Both the position numbers and the translations under genes were made by a program. Of a DNA stretch of 64,000 bases, positions 60,881 to 64,000 are shown piece after piece (the stretch's first letter is position 1; each line of letters opens with the position of its first letter). This DNA is from Luscinia megarhynchos. Taxonomy: Eukaryota > Chordata > Aves > Passeriformes > Turdidae. Where the stretch lies: positions 3,960,286 to 4,024,285 of the forward strand of contig CM067572.1 of NCBI GenBank assembly GCA_034336665.1, read 5' to 3'. The notes below the pieces were generated by a model, which worked only from the letters and a program-made list of their open reading frames with translations, did no database searches and was not told where the DNA came from.

Positions 60881-63237
60881 CATTTGGGATGGCCCCAAAG
60901 AGCATCTCCCCTGTGTGAGACCCTCCCTCCCACCAGCAGATTGCCAGGGAACAAAGGCAGCTGTGTCTGTGTTATCTCCAGGCTCTCCCAGGCTTGCACT
61001 GAGACGTTCCTTGTTTAGGCAAGAGGAACAGAAGGCACTGTGAGGGGTGTCCTTGTTGATAAGGGATGTGTTGGGCTCAGCAAGCCTGGGGTTTCCATGG
61101 GCCAGCTCTGACACCGAGTGGGTGAAGGTGGCTCTGCCAAATTTGTGCTTAACCAGAGCTGGCTGACCCCAGACTGGGGCTGAGCCACGGCAGCTCATTA
61201 AAGGATGATCCAGTGTGTAAGCAGGGATTTATCATCAGTGAAAGTTCCATGGCCAAGCATCAGTGGCAGGTGGGAATGGGAGCTGCCCTGTGATCCTGGC
61301 ACTCTAAATTTGGGGTGGCTAAAGTGGAAAAGGTTTGGGATGGCTGCAGAGAAATCTGGTCATGCTGTGTTTTCTGTGTGGAGAAGCTGGTGGGCTCCTC
61401 TGGTGGGACCAGATTTTGGGAGGGAGCTCATGGTGATGGTAAGGAGGGAGAGCCCAGGTCCTTAGGGACACCCTAAAGGGTCACAATTACTTGCTAGGAC
61501 CAAACCAGGAATTCATTGTTAGGACTTATTAGGAGCAAACCACCTCAGAAAGAGGCAGAGTGAGTCCAAAACTTTGGAGATGGATTTTCCCACCTCAAGT
61601 TGCACCTCTGCCTTTTGCAGTGTCCCTCTGTGAGGCAGGGATGCTGACTGCCCAGGGCTGGTGGCAAAGCAGAGGCTGGCACTCAGCACTTTGACAGGGC
61701 ACACACTTCAGGCCCAGCCTGGCATGATTTTCCTTTTATTTTTTCCTATAAAACAGCAGTGATCTGGACAGGGCTCCTCCTGCTGAGCTGTGACACACCC
61801 TGTGCTGATCAGTTAACCTCTGCCTGCTTTGCTTTTTGCTGGCTGTTACAGCCTTGTGAGGGCTTTGGGAGAATTAATGGCTGCAAACAGCTTTGATGAG
61901 TGTTACAATTAAAAAGAAATCGCATGTTCAAGGAATTGCAATGGACCAGCTTGGGAATGTATTGCAGGTTGGTGGTGGGGTCCCTCAGAGGCTGGAGATC
62001 AAACAGAGATGTGTCTGTCAGTGCCTCTGGGAGTGAGGGGGACAATGTCATGCCCACAGCACTGTAGCAGAAGGGGTGTTGCTCAAAGCTACCCTCCACC
62101 TGACAGTTATGCTTATTTTTAGCTTTCTATGAATTTTCTCTGGTCAGAAGATCACAGGTCCCCATCACTGCTTGCTTTCAAGACAGTGAGAGCAAGAAAA
62201 TACTAATGAACTCTTCCTTCCCCAAGCATTTTCTTCTATTTTGGGCAGTTAAATAAGACTCAGACTGCAATTAGCCAGCCCAGTCTGTCTCATGCTCTGA
62301 CCCTGGGTTTAGACAAGGGCCACAGTGCTGTCTCATTTAAAGATCCACAGAGACATTTCTTATCATAAGGAAGTTTAAGAAAACACAGTTTATTTAACAA
62401 ATGTGTTTTTACACTGACCTTCCTGTAATTTGCATTCAAAGCTTCCTATAAAATGCCAGAAAGGTTCTTAATGGCAATAATAAAGAAATCATAAGCTATG
62501 AGGAGCCAGGGATATTGGCCATTTCTTCCTCAAGACTTAGTTAATCTGTAATGTGTATATTTGTGCTGGGTTGTGGTTGTTTATTTGCTGCCCTGTGTAA
62601 AGAGGCTTTTTCCCATCTGCTGCTGCCATTCTCCCCTTTCATAATGAAATTCTGGTAAGTTCTTCCCTCTGTCCCTCCTTCCATCTCCACATTTTAGACT
62701 AACTGGAGGCAAGAATTGATGTTGTTATGAAGATTTCTTTAATGGGGTGAAACTTCTCATTTCCATCCTGAATAATTTATGGCCAGCTCATTCCCACCAG
62801 TTCTGACTAGGGGTTGTTAGCCTAATTATTTTCTTTTCCTGCTGTGATATTCCTTATTTACTTATAAACAGCAGTTGTATCCTCTCTCAACCCACCCTTT
62901 TTTTAAAAAAAAATTATTATTTCAGCTAAGTAAGCCAAAATTATTCTCATAAAGTTGTGCTCTTTTATTTCAGGTAAAAAAGTTATTAAATCAATAAACC
63001 AAGACCCAGTCAGGATCCTGATCACCTGTCCCAGTTGATCTTTGCTCAGCAGGTGAAATGCTGCTGTGTGGGGCTGCTGAGAAAACCTCCATGGATTTTA
63101 ACATGATCACAACCTCCCCTGCCAAATTGTAAGTGTTTGTAAAGTCATACAGGGGAGCTTGATAAATAAACTGATTTTTAACTGGAGGTTATTTATGTAT
63201 AGCCACAGAAAAGAATGTTTGACTGTTAAATTGAGCA

Positions 63238-63320
63238 ACTGGTCTAGTGGAAACAGGGTTGGAATCAGATGGTCTTTAAGGTCCCTTCCAACCCAAAATA
63301 TTTGATGGTTCTGTGATTAT
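63238..63320 (+). mobile_element. CR1 LINE 3'-end fragment
   Basis: actggtctagtgg, then ggaatcagatggtctttaag, gtcccttccaacccaaaata and ggttctgtgatt, the plus-strand CR1 terminus. Confidence 0.9.
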
Positions 63321-64000
63321 CTGCAGAGCAGGTGCAGGGAAGAGCCATCTGCACTGCTGATGTCCAAGTCTGACATTCAAAGGTTAGAGGTCTTTCAGGT
63401 GGCATTTCTGCTTAATTGTCACTGATGAAACTAATTTACAGCAAATTGTAAGAATTTGGAGTGAATTTTCTGAGAGCTACTTCTCTGGTGCCCTTCACAG
63501 AAAGCAATTCCACCTGAAAAAATAAGGTTTTTCCTTGGCTGCCTCATCAATTCCCTTTACCAAACCTTCTTAGCTGTGCCATGAGGTGTCCATGTTGCAA
63601 AGTTGAGGCTTTTCACATCTTTTCCTGGGGCTTAGAGCAGAGTGTTGTTAGCATGACTGTGCACATGAACCACATCCATTGCTGGATTCCTCTGTTTTCT
63701 CTCCTGGAGTATCTGTATTTCATATTTGAAGGCTTTAAATGAATCATCTCAGAAAAGAGAATGCAGCTAAAGCTCAGGCAGAGCATGTATTTGGCATCCA
63801 TCTCAGACATGTGAGATCTGTGCCAAATCTGCTGCTCTCTTTTGAGGCACAAGACAACGTCCCCAGCTTTGTGCAGGCAGCAGAACCCACTGAGCACTTC
63901 AGAAATCTGATCTATTTTCTTCTGGAAATCTCATGGAGTGTTTGAACTACACGACTGGGAATGATTTTGAAAAATGGTGCTAGGCAGCCTTGTTTGCTTT

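Larger units (their letters stand above)
40600..64000. other. Gene-free intergenic stretch
   Basis: No recognisable coding exon, RNA gene or long repeat array. It holds CR1 fragments at 43.85, 48.65, 56.61 and 63.24 kb, A/T tracts (47385-47400, about 59863-59877), short tandem duplications (43.81, 50.08 and 55.89 kb), and a motif cluster at 60.68-60.88 kb. In human the gene on this side of SLC7A14 is RPL22L1; it is not visible here, so it should lie further right if synteny holds. Confidence 0.6.

Overview
This window looks like nuclear DNA from a bird, probably a songbird (Passeriformes). The evidence is one vertebrate gene with spliced GT-AG exons, several copies of CR1 (the dominant avian LINE), solo-LTR-like pieces resembling songbird endogenous retroviruses, a short-intron gene body, and no bacterial-style gene packing. 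The only gene I can support is SLC7A14, a brain- and retina-expressed lysosomal member of the cationic amino acid transporter family. It lies on the minus strand in the left 27 kb.

Layout. Positions 1-429 are 3' UTR. Seven coding exons follow between 430 and 14744 (in gene order, right to left): 14441-14744, 8056-8292, 7103-7320, 5091-5237, 3975-4183, 2566-3444 and 430-752. All junctions are GT-AG and the phases agree. A further acceptor at 14829/14830 shows that the start-codon exon is spliced to an upstream non-coding exon. That exon is probably in the CpG island at about 26.1-27.6 kb, where a strong minus-strand donor sits at 27243/27244. Without one extra base in the sixth coding exon, the coding length is 2316 nt (771 aa), the length I recall for mammalian SLC7A14. 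As given, one base inserted near 2834 shifts the frame and would cut the protein to about 591 aa. It is either a sequence error or a real lesion.

Introns. The large introns hold LTR-retrotransposon pieces (about 830-1430, 13200-13780 and 13860-14325), AT-rich microsatellite DNA (9.88-10.05 kb), a TATA-box/splice-donor pair on the plus strand (10.80-11.00 kb), a CpG-rich patch with a full CRE (17.95 kb), a CR1 copy (20.24 kb) and a paired octamer site (21.58-21.62 kb).

Right 36 kb (27.6-64 kb). I found no credible coding gene here. Long ORFs in this part come from a 1.7-kb minisatellite (38.85-40.57 kb; C-rich on the plus strand, about 18-bp unit) that has no stop codons in several frames. 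The rest is ordinary intergenic DNA with CR1 fragments, short tandem duplications and a few candidate regulatory clusters, the best being AP-1/MAF-type sites at 60.68-60.88 kb. I saw no tRNA, rRNA, CRISPR array or prokaryotic element. I did not find a new biological system. The items most worth checking are the frameshift, the CpG-island promoter built of tandem repeats, and the minisatellite.
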